Shown: positions 44,429 to 53,573 of the stretch, piece after piece
Layout: each line of letters starts with the position of its first letter
How positions within the stretch are numbered: the stretch's first letter is position 1
DNA from: Geomonas oryzae
GTDB lineage: Bacteria > Desulfobacterota > Desulfuromonadia > Geobacterales > Geobacteraceae
Assembly: GCF_004117875.1 (NCBI RefSeq)
Contig: NZ_RAHW01000005.1
Span: forward strand, 124,001-188,000
Length of the DNA stretch: 64,000 nucleotides
Direction of reading: 5' to 3'
The notes under the pieces: model-generated
What the model was told of the DNA's origin: nothing
Databases searched by the model: none
Seen by the model: only the letters and a program-made list of their open reading frames with translations
Translations under genes and position numbers: made by a program

Positions 44429-44543
44429 CCCCTCTCCCTCCGGGAGAGGGTGGCCGTAGGCCGGGTGAGGGACTCGCCACGAAGGGAGAGTTTGCCCTGA
44501 TGCGACGCCCTCACCCCGGCCCTCTCCCGGGGGGAGAGGGGGA
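44429..44543. repeat. Dispersed GC-rich inverted-repeat element, copy 4
   Basis: Same plan as copy 2: CCCCTCTCCCTCCGGGAGAG with GGGTGAGGGA, an AT-richer core, then CCCTCACCCCGGCCCTCTCC and GGGGGGAGAGGGGG. It lies between the terminator above and the end of the minus-strand hydratase-like gene. Confidence 0.8.
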
Positions 44544-44554
44544 ATGGACGGGCG

Positions 44555-45334
44555 TCACTCGCCGGTGAAGACCGGCGGCCGCTTCTCCAAAAACGCCTTG
44601 ATCCCCTCCGCGTAGTCCTTGCTGTCGTAGACGGTCCGCCTGAGCCCCTGCACGCGCTCGAAGGTGAGCGGCGAGAGGGGATGGGCGCTCGCGAGAAGCC
44701 GGATCTGCTCCTTGATCACCCCTATGCTGAGCGGGCTGTTCCTGGTGATCTTGTGCGCCATGGAGTAGGTGAAATCCTCCAGCTCCGCAGCCTCCACGAT
44801 GTGGTTCAGAAGCCCCGCCCGGTTCGCCTGCTCGGCAGAGAGCGGCTCCGCGGTGAAGAACATCTCCTTGGCGAAGTTCACCCCCATGATGTTCATGAAA
44901 TGCAGGATTCCGGAGACGTTGTACGGAACGCCGATCTTCGCCGGGGTCATGCAGAACGACGTGGTCGGGCATCCGATCAGGATGTCGCAGGAAAGGGCGA
45001 GATCGCAGGCGCCGCCCCAGACGCTCCCCTCGATCATGGCGATGACCGGGATCGGGAGGCTCTGGATCGAACGGAGCACGGTCACCAGGGGATCGTGATA
45101 CGAGAGCGGGTCGCGCCCGGGAAGCGGCAACTCGTGCACGTCGTGCCCGGCCGACCATACCTTGGACCCCGCCGGGGCCCGGATCACCAGCACCCGCATC
45201 TTACCCTTCTGCAGCGCGCCGATCGACTGCAGCATCTCGTCGATCATGGTGCTGCTCAGGATGTTGCGGTGTTCCGAATCGTTGAAGGTGATGGTTCCTA
45301 TGTTGTCCTTTAGCTGCGTGTTGATGACCGCCAT
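44555..45334 (-). CDS. Methylmalonyl-CoA decarboxylase-like enoyl-CoA hydratase family protein
   Basis: 259 residues from the ATG behind GAGGGGG; a start 12 codons earlier lacks a site. Crotonase fold: KVWSAGHDVHELPLPGRDPLSY matches the substrate loop of methylmalonyl-CoA decarboxylase (E. coli ScpB/YgfG, 261 residues), and the oxyanion-hole segment is IEGSVWGGACDLALSCD. The C-terminal DYAEGIKAFLEKRPPVFTG also fits. It converts methylmalonyl-CoA to propionyl-CoA if the assignment is right; a general enoyl-CoA hydratase is the alternative. No mutase gene is beside it. Confidence 0.85.
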   Translation of the reverse strand: MAVINTQLKDNIGTITFNDSEHRNILSSTMIDEMLQSIGALQKGKMRVLVIRAPAGSKVWSAGHDVHELPLPGRDPLSYHDPLVTVLRSIQSLPIPVIAMIEGSVWGGACDLALSCDILIGCPTTSFCMTPAKIGVPYNVSGILHFMNIMGVNFAKEMFFTAEPLSAEQANRAGLLNHIVEAAELEDFTYSMAHKITRNSPLSIGVIKEQIRLLASAHPLSPLTFERVQGLRRTVYDSKDYAEGIKAFLEKRPPVFTGE

Positions 45335-45426
45335 GGCTTTCCCCCTCTGTCCGATGCCGTCCATAGACAAGGGCGCTGCGGATGATCAAGCGCCAGCTAC
45401 TGATTCTAACAGGTAATGGAGAAAAA

Positions 45427-48400
45427 TCAGAAACCGGTCTGCAGCAAATTCATTAGCTGGTCGAGCCGGTACCCCGCCGCGGCGGCGCCCTCCTTCAGGA
45501 GCGCGACAAGCGCCTCCCCGGTGAGTTCATTCGTCACCGTTTCCTTCCTGCCTTCCGCTTTTTCCTGCACAGCTTCCGCTTTTTCCTGCGCTGCGCCCCC
45601 CCTGCCCGCGTACGGTTCCACCTTCAGCAGCCACGACAGCAGAAGCTCGAAGCGCTCCTTGTTGAACCACTGGGCGCCGCCGCTTTCGTGCAGGTACAGG
45701 AAGCGGGCCGCCGCCGGATCGGAGAAGAGCGCGGTGCAGCAGCGCACGGCGCCCAACTTGCGGCACTGTGCCAGGAAGGTGTCGTGCCGCAGCATGAGAC
45801 CTAGGAGCTTTCCGAAGCTCTTCGGCGGCAGGTCGATCAACTGCTCCGGATCGGCCGGCGGTAGCGACTGGAAGGCCTGCACCACGGGATGCACCAGGCC
45901 GAGTTCTTCGAAGAGCGCGCCCGTCTCGGTCCCGGCGAGATCTCCGGTTTCGTGCAGCGCAAGGTAGGCGCATAACAGGACCCACTCGGCGGGGAGGAGC
46001 TCTCCTCCCGTCTTCGCGGCGAGCGCCTCGGTCAGCTCGGCACCGAAAGCGGCTAGCAGCGCACGATGTGACTTTTCAGGAGCCTGAGGCGCCAGCGCCT
46101 TGTAGAAACCGGCCAGAAGCGGCTCCAGCGGCCCAAGGCGCACCGGCGGCGCAACACCCGGTTCCTGGAGCACCACGGCGGCCTTGGAAAGAACCCCCTT
46201 CAGCGCCTCGTGCAGGGCAGCGTAGCGGACCTTCTTCACCTCGTCGTCCAGGTTCTCGACCCCGGCTCCGTTCAGCCGGTAGCAGAGCGCACCCCAGGTC
46301 CCGTAATCGTCGTCGTAGATCTCCTGGAAGTCGAGGAAGGCATGGTACTCGTAGCCCCCCATCTCCACGTAGAGCCCCCGGTCGCACAGGTCGCGCCCGT
46401 TTCTCAGGTAGCTGAGCCCCGAGGCGTAGTCGCGGAAGCTGTAATAGTGGCGACCGTCCCCCTTGAAGCCGAGCGACTCACCGAGGGTGGTCTGCACGAG
46501 TGAGTTCACCCCGGCGTCGTTTTTCCTAAGGACCGCGCACGAGGTGCGGATCCAGCCGGAGGTCGTGGCGTAGGCGTTGTGATAGAGGATGAGGCCCCGG
46601 TCGCCGTCGTTGCGGTTGGAATAGGCGAAGACGTTTTCGTTCACGCTGTGCCCGGAATAGAAATCGTACAGGGTGAACTGCTCGCTCCCCGAGAATATAT
46701 GGCGCCGCCGCATGAGCGGGAAGATGTCGTTCTCGTGGCGTGCCACGAAGTGCTGGTCCACCGGCTCGTCCCAGTAGGCCCGGCGGTACTCCATGCCGTA
46801 CTTCTCGTGGAATCCTTCGATCTGCCCGTGGCCGAACATGGGAAGTCCGGGCATGGTGACGAGGAGCACGGTCGCCCCGAAGTACTTCCCTTCCTTGCCG
46901 AACTGCTCTACCGCGGTCCGCTCGTCCGGGTTGTTCATGAAGTTCACGAAGCGTTTCAGGATCTCCGGCTCGAACTCCAGCACGTTCTTCAGCGTCTGGC
47001 GGTACTTGGCGTTCTCCTCCATCTTCAGCATGTTCATGAAGGCGGAGTTGTAGACCCGGTGCATGCCGAGGGTTCGCACGAAGTAACCTTCCATGAGCCA
47101 GAAGGCCTCGGCGAGAAGCAGGGTGTCCGGCGCCTCGGCCGCGACCCGGTCCACCACCTCGCGCCAGAACTCCTCCGGGAAGACCTGGTCGAAGCTCGCG
47201 CGGTCCATGCCGTGCTCGGCGCGGGAGGGAACGCCGGTGCCGTGCCCCGGCAGCGGATACCAAAGGCGCTGGTAGTGCTTCTTGGCAAGGGTCATGGCGG
47301 CGTCGAAGCGGATGATGGGGGTCTGGCGCGCCACGTGGAGGATGGTGTTAATCACCGCCTCGCGCACCTCGGGGATCAGGTAGTTCAGCTGCGCCGTGTC
47401 GTTCCAGGGGGTCGAGGTCCCGTCGTTGCCGTGGTAGATGTAGCGCACGCGCCCGTTGCCGCGGTCCAGGTGCTTGAAGACGACGGCCGCGTCGCGCTTG
47501 TCCCAGTAGCCGTCCTCGATGAAGAGGCCGATGCGCCCGTCCGGGGAGAGGTCGGGGCCGTTGAACTGGTAGTCGGGGTACGGCGGGTAGTCGAGCTGGA
47601 TGAACCAGTCCGGGTGCTCCACGGTCCATTTGGAGTAGAGCCCGGTGTGGTTCGGGACCATGTCGCTCGCAAGACGGATGCCGCGGGCGGCGCAGCGCTG
47701 CCTCAGGTTGTCCAGCGCCCCTTCGCCTCCCAGGTCGTGGGCGATGATGTAGTCGTAGAGGGAATACGCCGAGCTGATCGCCTCCTGGTTGCCGGCGATC
47801 CGCTTGATGGTCTGCGATGAGGGGGAGCGCTCCCATATGCCGATCAGCCAGAGCGCGGTGAAGCCGTAACGGGCGAGGCGGTCGAGTTCCGCGTCGGGGA
47901 TCTGGTCCAGCGTGTTCACCTCGACCCGGTAGGTCTTGGAGAGCTGCCCGAGCCAGACGTAGACCATCTTGGCGATCATGACGACGTTGGACATCCAGTC
48001 GGCGTCGCGCGAGAAGCGCTCGTACTCCGGATACTCCTCGCCGCCGTGCGCCCCCCTGCCGAAGCGGAGCACCTTGGGTTCGCCCGGCCCGCCGAAGAAG
48101 GCGCGTCCCTCCTGGGAGACGATGTCGAGGGCGGTGACGAGTTCGGTCAAAAGCTCCGGGGGGAGGATGGCGCCCCAGTGCTCCCTGATGTAGGCGATCT
48201 GCCCGGCCAAGGAGTCGGGAGAGGCCTTCATCGGGGCGCGCAGAAGCTCCGGGAGGGGGACCCCCATCGGCTCGAAGGGAGGCGCCTTGGAAAGGCCGCG
48301 GTCGATGTCGGTGGCAACCTTCAGGTATCCAGAGGCACCGGCGAGCTCCGAGGCGTCGAAGAGACGGCGGAACTGGTCCAGGGCCCGGTTCTCGCCGTTC

Positions 48401-48870
48401 AGCAGCATGAAAAGGAGCTCCGCCGAGAGGGCCTGGCGGCGCCCCTGCTCCTCGTCGTCGCCGGAGAGAAAACCTTCGGGCGTTTCCGTCCCGAGCACCA
48501 TCCGTTGCGAGGGGAAGAACTCCATGAAACGCAGCAGGGTCGCTTCGGCGTCTCCGGTGAAGCCGGGGTATCCCGCCCGGGCCGCCGTCGCCGCGAGCAC
48601 CCCCGGCTGCTGCTTCGCGCAGTACTGCCCGGCGACATAGCGATAGACGCGGCTCAGCGTGGAGTAGAGGTGCAAAAGTCCGGGCTGGATGGGCGTTTCG
48701 TGCGCCTGCAGCCGCTTGTTGAGCTTCGCGGCCACCCGCCGCGCGTAGATGATGCCCGGCACCTCGCCGAGCTCCTCGAGCGTGCCGCGCAGGTCGATGC
48801 GGTCGCCGCAGGCGGCCGAGATCTGTATCTGAAAGGGGAAATAGTCCGAGTTAATAAACCTCTGCTTCAT
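45427..48870 (-). CDS. Very large GH13 (alpha-amylase family) glycoside hydrolase/transferase-like protein
   Basis: 1147 residues from the ATG that has GAGGTG four bases upstream. No signal peptide, so cytoplasmic. The (beta/alpha)8 GH13 core lies at about 325-700: region I SDMVPNHTG near 400, region II IIRFDAAMTLAKKH near 520 with the nucleophile Asp, region III LLAEAFWLMEG near 583 with the acid Glu. Region IV reads FMNNPDERTAVEQF near 643, where most members have NHD. A 320-residue N-terminal and a 450-residue C-terminal helical part have no recognised domain. Likely acts on glycogen, maltodextrin or trehalose; substrate open. Confidence 0.85.
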   Translation of the reverse strand: MKQRFINSDYFPFQIQISAACGDRIDLRGTLEELGEVPGIIYARRVAAKLNKRLQAHETPIQPGLLHLYSTLSRVYRYVAGQYCAKQQPGVLAATAARAGYPGFTGDAEATLLRFMEFFPSQRMVLGTETPEGFLSGDDEEQGRRQALSAELLFMLLNGENRALDQFRRLFDASELAGASGYLKVATDIDRGLSKAPPFEPMGVPLPELLRAPMKASPDSLAGQIAYIREHWGAILPPELLTELVTALDIVSQEGRAFFGGPGEPKVLRFGRGAHGGEEYPEYERFSRDADWMSNVVMIAKMVYVWLGQLSKTYRVEVNTLDQIPDAELDRLARYGFTALWLIGIWERSPSSQTIKRIAGNQEAISSAYSLYDYIIAHDLGGEGALDNLRQRCAARGIRLASDMVPNHTGLYSKWTVEHPDWFIQLDYPPYPDYQFNGPDLSPDGRIGLFIEDGYWDKRDAAVVFKHLDRGNGRVRYIYHGNDGTSTPWNDTAQLNYLIPEVREAVINTILHVARQTPIIRFDAAMTLAKKHYQRLWYPLPGHGTGVPSRAEHGMDRASFDQVFPEEFWREVVDRVAAEAPDTLLLAEAFWLMEGYFVRTLGMHRVYNSAFMNMLKMEENAKYRQTLKNVLEFEPEILKRFVNFMNNPDERTAVEQFGKEGKYFGATVLLVTMPGLPMFGHGQIEGFHEKYGMEYRRAYWDEPVDQHFVARHENDIFPLMRRRHIFSGSEQFTLYDFYSGHSVNENVFAYSNRNDGDRGLILYHNAYATTSGWIRTSCAVLRKNDAGVNSLVQTTLGESLGFKGDGRHYYSFRDYASGLSYLRNGRDLCDRGLYVEMGGYEYHAFLDFQEIYDDDYGTWGALCYRLNGAGVENLDDEVKKVRYAALHEALKGVLSKAAVVLQEPGVAPPVRLGPLEPLLAGFYKALAPQAPEKSHRALLAAFGAELTEALAAKTGGELLPAEWVLLCAYLALHETGDLAGTETGALFEELGLVHPVVQAFQSLPPADPEQLIDLPPKSFGKLLGLMLRHDTFLAQCRKLGAVRCCTALFSDPAAARFLYLHESGGAQWFNKERFELLLSWLLKVEPYAGRGGAAQEKAEAVQEKAEGRKETVTNELTGEALVALLKEGAAAAGYRLDQLMNLLQTGF

Positions 48871-48921
48871 CAAGCACCTCATCAGCCCTACTGTAGTGGT
48901 GTTCCGGTCCCGGGCGGGCGG

Positions 48922-48943
48922 CACGGTCAGATATCATACCGTG
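48922..48943. promoter_or_regulatory. Inverted repeat, candidate operator upstream of the GH13 gene
   Basis: CACGGT (48922-48927), ten bases, then ACCGTG (48938-48943): perfect 6-bp arms with 16 bp between centres, a spacing typical of dimeric repressor sites. It is 52 bases upstream of the GH13 start in the divergent region. Confidence 0.4.
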
Positions 48944-49026
48944 GAATACCACCACTGTCTTTAAAAAAATTATTATTAACGACAGACAAGCATAAAATCG
49001 TCCGCAGAAGGCTCAGGCATTTAGCC

Positions 49027-49055
49027 TTGACACAGTTACCGATTTCCCCTAAACC
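49027..49055 (+). promoter_or_regulatory. Candidate promoter of mltG
   Basis: TTGACA (49027-49032), a 17-base spacer, then TAAACC (49050-49055; 3 of 6). It is 70 bases before the mltG start. Confidence 0.45.
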
Positions 49056-49124
49056 TAGTGCTGAGTTAGCAAAAGCCCTATTTTCACCTAGGATAGTGCC
49101 ATCATCGCTTCCAGCCTCAAAGAC

Positions 49125-50150
49125 ATGTTCCGTAAGCAGCGCAAACTCTGCATCGCACTGCTTCTGATAGTCATCCTGGTTCCCATCACCCGTTTCACCA
49201 GGTTTCTCCTGTTTCCCGCCGGCGACGGAAAGCGCGTGGAAATAGTGGAACTGAGCCGAGGACGCTCGCTGCGCGCCTTCGCCGCCGACCTCGAGGCGCG
49301 GCGCATCATCACCAGCGCCCGGCTCTTCGTATTCTATGCCCGCCTGAAAGGCGGCGACGCGCGTCTCAAGGCCGGTCCGTACCAGCTCGACGACGGACTG
49401 AGGCCGGGAGAGATCCTCGCCAAGATGATCGCCGGCGACGTGTATCTGAGGCTGTTCGCGCTCCCGCAAGGGTACTCGAGCTACCAGGCTGCCGAGATGC
49501 TCGAAAAACGGGGGATCTTCACCAGGGAGAGCTTCCTCGCGGCATGCAGCGACCGGGCGCTCCTGAAGGAGATGGGGATCGATGCACCGAGCGCCGAAGG
49601 GTACCTCTTCCCGGGGAGCTACAACATCCTCCCGGGCAGAAACGAGCACGACGTGGTGCGCGAGATGATCAAGCGGCAGAAAGAGGTGCTTTCCGGATCG
49701 ATCGACGGACAGGCCAGGGCCAAGGGGGTATCGATGCGGGAACTGCTCGTCCTTGCCTCGATGGTGGAAAAGGAAGCGGTGCTCCCGCAGGAGAAGCCTC
49801 TCATCGCCGCCGTGTTCCGCAACCGTCTCAAGATCGGCATGCGACTGCAGAGCGACCCCACGGCACTCTACGGCGTGCGCGCCTTCGCCGGCAAGGTCTC
49901 CCGCGACGACATCCTGAAGCCGACCCCTTACAACACCTATCTCATCCCGGGGCTCCCCCCCGGCCCGATCGGCAACCCGGGCAAGGATGCGATGGAAGCG
50001 GTGCTGCACCCCGCTGCGGTCCCTTACCTCTACTTCGTGGCACGGGGGGACGGCAGCCACCAGTTCTCGAACGACCTCGCGTCCCACAACGACGCGGTCA
50101 ACAGGTACCTTAAGGCGCCGAGCGCGGCGCCCCGGGGAGGAGCCAGATGA
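49125..50150 (+). CDS. mltG: Endolytic murein transglycosylase MltG
   Basis: 341 residues. One N-terminal membrane helix (LCIALLLIVILVPITRFTRFLLF) with the rest in the periplasm. A LysM-like domain (GRSLRAFAADLEARRIITSARLFVFYARLKG) precedes the YceG/MltG catalytic domain: LVLASMVEKEAVLPQEKPLIAAVFRNRL with the catalytic Glu, LQSDPTALYGV, and TPYNTYLIPGLPPGPIGNPG. It cuts nascent glycan strands and sets their length. Its stop overlaps the start of the next regulator gene (ATGA), an unusual partner for MltG. Confidence 0.95.
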   Translation: MFRKQRKLCIALLLIVILVPITRFTRFLLFPAGDGKRVEIVELSRGRSLRAFAADLEARRIITSARLFVFYARLKGGDARLKAGPYQLDDGLRPGEILAKMIAGDVYLRLFALPQGYSSYQAAEMLEKRGIFTRESFLAACSDRALLKEMGIDAPSAEGYLFPGSYNILPGRNEHDVVREMIKRQKEVLSGSIDGQARAKGVSMRELLVLASMVEKEAVLPQEKPLIAAVFRNRLKIGMRLQSDPTALYGVRAFAGKVSRDDILKPTPYNTYLIPGLPPGPIGNPGKDAMEAVLHPAAVPYLYFVARGDGSHQFSNDLASHNDAVNRYLKAPSAAPRGGAR

Positions 50151-52063
50151 CGGGCAGAGTCCTGCTGGTTGAGGACAACGAACGGCTCTGCACCATGCTG
50201 CGCGGCGTCCTCGAGGCGCGCGGGCACGAGGTGCGTTGCGCGACCAGCGGTGACGCGGCCCTCGCCCTGTTGCAGGGGGAGCGCTTCGATCTCCTCGTCC
50301 TCGACCTGAAGCTTCCCGGCATGAACGGGGTGGACCTCCTGCGGCACGTGCGGCGCAGCGCAGCGCTCAAGGAACTCCCCGTCGTGATCATGACCGGCGT
50401 CTTCCGCGGCGCGGGTTACGCCCAGGCGGCGGCAAAGCTGGGCGTCTCGGCGTACCTCGAGAAGCCCTTCGGCAGGGACGACTTCCTGAAGGCCGTCGAG
50501 GGAGCCCTCGAGCAGGGACCGGGAGGAAAGGAGCTTGGCCGCCTCCTTCTCGAGCTTTTCCGCGACGGCAAGAGCGGCACGCTCGAACTGCGCGGCGGCA
50601 CCAGGGTATTCGTCATCGGGGGTGAACCGGCGAGCTTTTCGTCGCCCAGGTTCGTCCCCTTTCTCGTCCTTGGAAACCACCTGCAGCGCGCGGACCTGGA
50701 GCACTTCCCCCCTGCTCGTCCCGGACGGCTCCCCCTCGTGGAGGCGGGCCTTTTGAACTACGAGGAGCTCCTGGAGCAGTCGCGGCTCTTCCTGTCACGC
50801 ACCCTCATCGAGGCGCTCGCGCAAAAGCAGGCGCCGCGCTTCTCCCAGGAGCTTGCCGCGGTCGAACTTCCGCTCACCCCCCTTTGCCTGCCGCGTCTTT
50901 TGCACCAGGCCGCCGATGCCACCCCCTTCGACCTCGTCGCCTATCTCGCACGCGCCGGCGAACTGTTCCCGACGCTGACGCAGACCTATTTCCGCCTGGC
51001 CAACCTACTCAACCTGGGGCAGGAAGAGATCGAACTCCTGCAGCAGCTCGGACAGGGGAAGACGGTACGGGCCATCCTCTCCGGCCTGGAAAAGCCCGCC
51101 CGGGGCGGCGCGTTCCTCGACCTGCTCGCCGGTACAGGCATGCTCACCCTGAACAGCGCACAGGCCTCCGACCAAGCCCCCGACTTCCCGCAGAAGCGCC
51201 TCTTCAACCGCCCCATCGAGGAGGTAGCCGAGTTGCAGGCGGCAACCATGAGCTTCGAAGACCTGGTAGACGAGGTCTCCGACTCCATCGAACTGGTGGT
51301 GGGGGAAACCGGGATGGCCGCGCCGCTCTCCTCAAGCGAGATCGATTTCGAACAGGAAGTGCAGCGCGACTACGCCGCGATCCAGGACAAGAACTACTAC
51401 GAGATCTTCGGCATGAGTCCCGGCAGCTTCAGTTTCGACGCCTTGAAGGAGGCCTACTTCGCCAAGACGCGCGAGTATTCGCCCGAGAAATTCATGCAGC
51501 TCTCCGGCGCCATTTTAGGCCGCGCCCAGGACGTCCTTTCCCATTACGCCAACGCCTACAACACCCTCTCCAGCGTCATCGCCAAGGAACGCTACGACGA
51601 GATGCTGAACGCGAACACCATAGGGCTCGGCGGGAAGCGCGACGACGAACTGCAGGCCCGCATCCAGTTCCAGTCCGGCAAGGTCTTCCTGGATATGGAG
51701 GACTTCGGCAACGCGGAGCGCGCGCTGCAGGACGCCTACACGCTCGCCCCGGACGACGCACGTACGAGCGCCTACCTGGCCTGGTCCATCTATAAGAACC
51801 CGGGCAACCGGCGCTCCGCCGGGGCCCTCGAGAAGTGCCGGATGCTCCTCACCAAGAGCCTGCAAGCCGAGCGCACCGCCGAGGCCTTCGCCTTCCGCGG
51901 CTGGATGCTCCTCGACGAGGGACGCGACGGGCTTGCCGAAGGGGAATTCCAGAAGGCCCTGAAGCTGAACGCGCACGACGCGCACGCCCTCGGGGGGATG
52001 CGCCTGATCACCGAGCGGCGCGAGGCCGAGAAGAAGGGGCTTTTCAAGCGCATCTTCGGCTGA
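50147..52063 (+). CDS. Response regulator fused to DUF4388-like, J-like and TPR domains
   Basis: 638 residues with GGAGG five bases before ATG and a 4-base overlap with mltG. A receiver domain (about 1-120) has DD-type acid residues (VEDNE), phospho-acceptor Asp near 54 (LVLDLKLPGMNG), Thr (IMTGVF) and Lys (LEKPFG). Next comes a region resembling DUF4388 (GRLLLELFRDGKSGTLELRGGTRVFVIGGEPASF), then a long helical part, a J-like domain near 415-485 (NYYEIFGMSPGSFSFDALKEAYFAKTREYSPEKF) lacking the HPD motif, and TPR repeats (505-630). It has no DNA-binding domain; output is probably protein-protein. Confidence 0.85.
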   Translation: MTGRVLLVEDNERLCTMLRGVLEARGHEVRCATSGDAALALLQGERFDLLVLDLKLPGMNGVDLLRHVRRSAALKELPVVIMTGVFRGAGYAQAAAKLGVSAYLEKPFGRDDFLKAVEGALEQGPGGKELGRLLLELFRDGKSGTLELRGGTRVFVIGGEPASFSSPRFVPFLVLGNHLQRADLEHFPPARPGRLPLVEAGLLNYEELLEQSRLFLSRTLIEALAQKQAPRFSQELAAVELPLTPLCLPRLLHQAADATPFDLVAYLARAGELFPTLTQTYFRLANLLNLGQEEIELLQQLGQGKTVRAILSGLEKPARGGAFLDLLAGTGMLTLNSAQASDQAPDFPQKRLFNRPIEEVAELQAATMSFEDLVDEVSDSIELVVGETGMAAPLSSSEIDFEQEVQRDYAAIQDKNYYEIFGMSPGSFSFDALKEAYFAKTREYSPEKFMQLSGAILGRAQDVLSHYANAYNTLSSVIAKERYDEMLNANTIGLGGKRDDELQARIQFQSGKVFLDMEDFGNAERALQDAYTLAPDDARTSAYLAWSIYKNPGNRRSAGALEKCRMLLTKSLQAERTAEAFAFRGWMLLDEGRDGLAEGEFQKALKLNAHDAHALGGMRLITERREAEKKGLFKRIFG

Positions 52064-52100
52064 CGCCCCCTGCCACGGATTACAACCTGCCGTCACAACG

Positions 52101-52131
52101 AAGCCTGCCTGCGAGCAGGCTTTTCTTTTTC
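52101..52131 (+). terminator. Intrinsic terminator of the mltG operon
   Basis: AAGCCTGC (52101-52108) pairs with GCAGGCTT (52115-52122), followed by TTCTTTTT. Confidence 0.85.
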
Positions 52132-52349
52132 CTGCCCCCCTCCCCGATGCACCTCCCACCATAAAAACATTCTAAGAGAAAGCCTTGCCATCCAATCATT
52201 AGTAGTTTATTATTTGCGGGCTTTTAAAATACACCATCCTCTGGATGGAGCCCATTCGCAACAGCCCGGGATGATTGTGCTTCCAGCAACGACGCAGGCT
52301 GTCCCCATGTGGCCCCTGCGCGAGCCTACCCAGAGAAAAGGAGGTTGTC

Positions 52350-53483
52350 ATGAGAAAGATGATTTTCCTCACCGTGGTGCTGATGATGATCGCTCCGACG
52401 GCACAAGCTGCGGGGGCGGCAGGCGACGTCGTCAAGATCGGCATGGTGAACGACCAGAGCGGGGCCAACAAAGGCTCCGGAAGAGGGATGAAGGTCGGCG
52501 TCGACGCCTACTTCAAGGCGATCAACGCGAAAGGCGGCGTTAACGGCAGGAAGCTGGAGCTAGTCGCCATGGACGACCAGATGACGACGGACAAGACCAT
52601 CGACTGCCTGCTGAAACTGGCCGACGAACAGAAGGTATTCGCGGTGGTCGGCTCGGTCGGCACCTCGAACTGCGTCGCGAGCCTCCCGGTGGTCAAGGAA
52701 TACAAGCTCCCGTACATAAACCCGAGGACCGGCGCCACCGAACTGCGCACCCCGGTGGTCCGTGAGGTCTTCCACGTCCGGGCCAGCTACCAGCAGGAGG
52801 TGGACAAGATCGTGGACCAGTTGGTTAAGCAGGGGGCGAAGCGCTTCGCGGTCTTCTACCAGAACGACGGGCTCGGCACCGACATCCTCGCCTCCACGGA
52901 GAAGGCGGTGAAACGCCACGGACTCTCCGTCGTCTCCAAGGGCTCCTTCGAACGGAACACGGTGGCGGTGACGTCAGGGCTTGCCGCCATCATGGAGGGC
53001 AAGCCGGACGCCATCATCGTCGGCGCGGTGTACAAGCCGGGGGCCGAGTTCATAAAGCTCGCGCGCAAGGAAGGGGTGACCGCACGGCTTGCCTCCGGCT
53101 CCTTCGCGGGGGGGATGAACCTCGTGAAAGCGGTGGGGCCCGAGGCGGCCGAGGGGGTCATCATGAGCCAGGTGGTGCCCGAACTGGACGACCTCAGCCT
53201 TCCCATCACCAGGGAGTGCAAGGAGGCGATCGAGAAGAACCCCGAAGAGGTCGGCTTCAACTCGGTCAGCATGGAAGGATGCATGGCGGCCAAATCCATC
53301 GTAATGGCGCTGGAGAAAGCCGGCAATCCCCCCACCCAGGCAGGCTTCATCCAGGCCTACGAGGCGATGAAGGACGCCGACATGGGGGGGATCAAGCTCA
53401 CCTTCACGCCGCAGGATCACCAGGGGCAGGACAACGTCTACCTGCAGGTCGTCAACGGTAACAAGCTTGTATCCATGAAGTAG
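52350..53483 (+). CDS. Periplasmic binding protein, branched-chain amino acid (LivJ-like) type
   Basis: 377 residues from the ATG with AAAAGGAGG five bases upstream. Signal peptide MRKMIFLTVVLMMIAPTAQA. Type-I binding fold: VVKIGMVNDQSGANKGSGRGMKVGVDAYFKAINAKGGVNGRKLELVAMDDQ, then VVGSVGTSNCVASLPVVKEYKLPYINPRTGA. No ABC permease or ATPase genes are adjacent; the next gene is a chemoreceptor. It may therefore present its ligand to the chemoreceptor or serve a transporter encoded elsewhere. The ligand is unknown. Confidence 0.9.
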   Translation: MRKMIFLTVVLMMIAPTAQAAGAAGDVVKIGMVNDQSGANKGSGRGMKVGVDAYFKAINAKGGVNGRKLELVAMDDQMTTDKTIDCLLKLADEQKVFAVVGSVGTSNCVASLPVVKEYKLPYINPRTGATELRTPVVREVFHVRASYQQEVDKIVDQLVKQGAKRFAVFYQNDGLGTDILASTEKAVKRHGLSVVSKGSFERNTVAVTSGLAAIMEGKPDAIIVGAVYKPGAEFIKLARKEGVTARLASGSFAGGMNLVKAVGPEAAEGVIMSQVVPELDDLSLPITRECKEAIEKNPEEVGFNSVSMEGCMAAKSIVMALEKAGNPPTQAGFIQAYEAMKDADMGGIKLTFTPQDHQGQDNVYLQVVNGNKLVSMK

Positions 53484-53503
53484 CGCAGGAACGACGACAG
53501 GTC

Positions 53504-53540
53504 GGGAACCGGCGCCGCACCCGCCTGCGGCCCGGTTCCC
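53504..53540 (+). other. Hairpin between binding-protein and chemoreceptor genes
   Basis: GGGAACCGG (53504-53512) pairs with CCGGTTCCC (53532-53540), with a second GCCGC/GCGGC stem inside. No U-run follows, so it may stabilise the upstream mRNA rather than terminate. Confidence 0.5.
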
Positions 53541-53573
53541 TCGGCACGGCATCTTATTTCCGGGGGCGTGGCA

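Noticed and set aside
35864-44543. CRISPR array suggested by repeated GC-rich units
   Set aside because: The units are palindromic, kilobases apart and lack regular spacers; no cas genes are near.
52132-52349. Riboswitch in the leader of the binding-protein gene
   Set aside because: A short CCATC/GGATGG hairpin is present but no known aptamer core could be matched; left unannotated.
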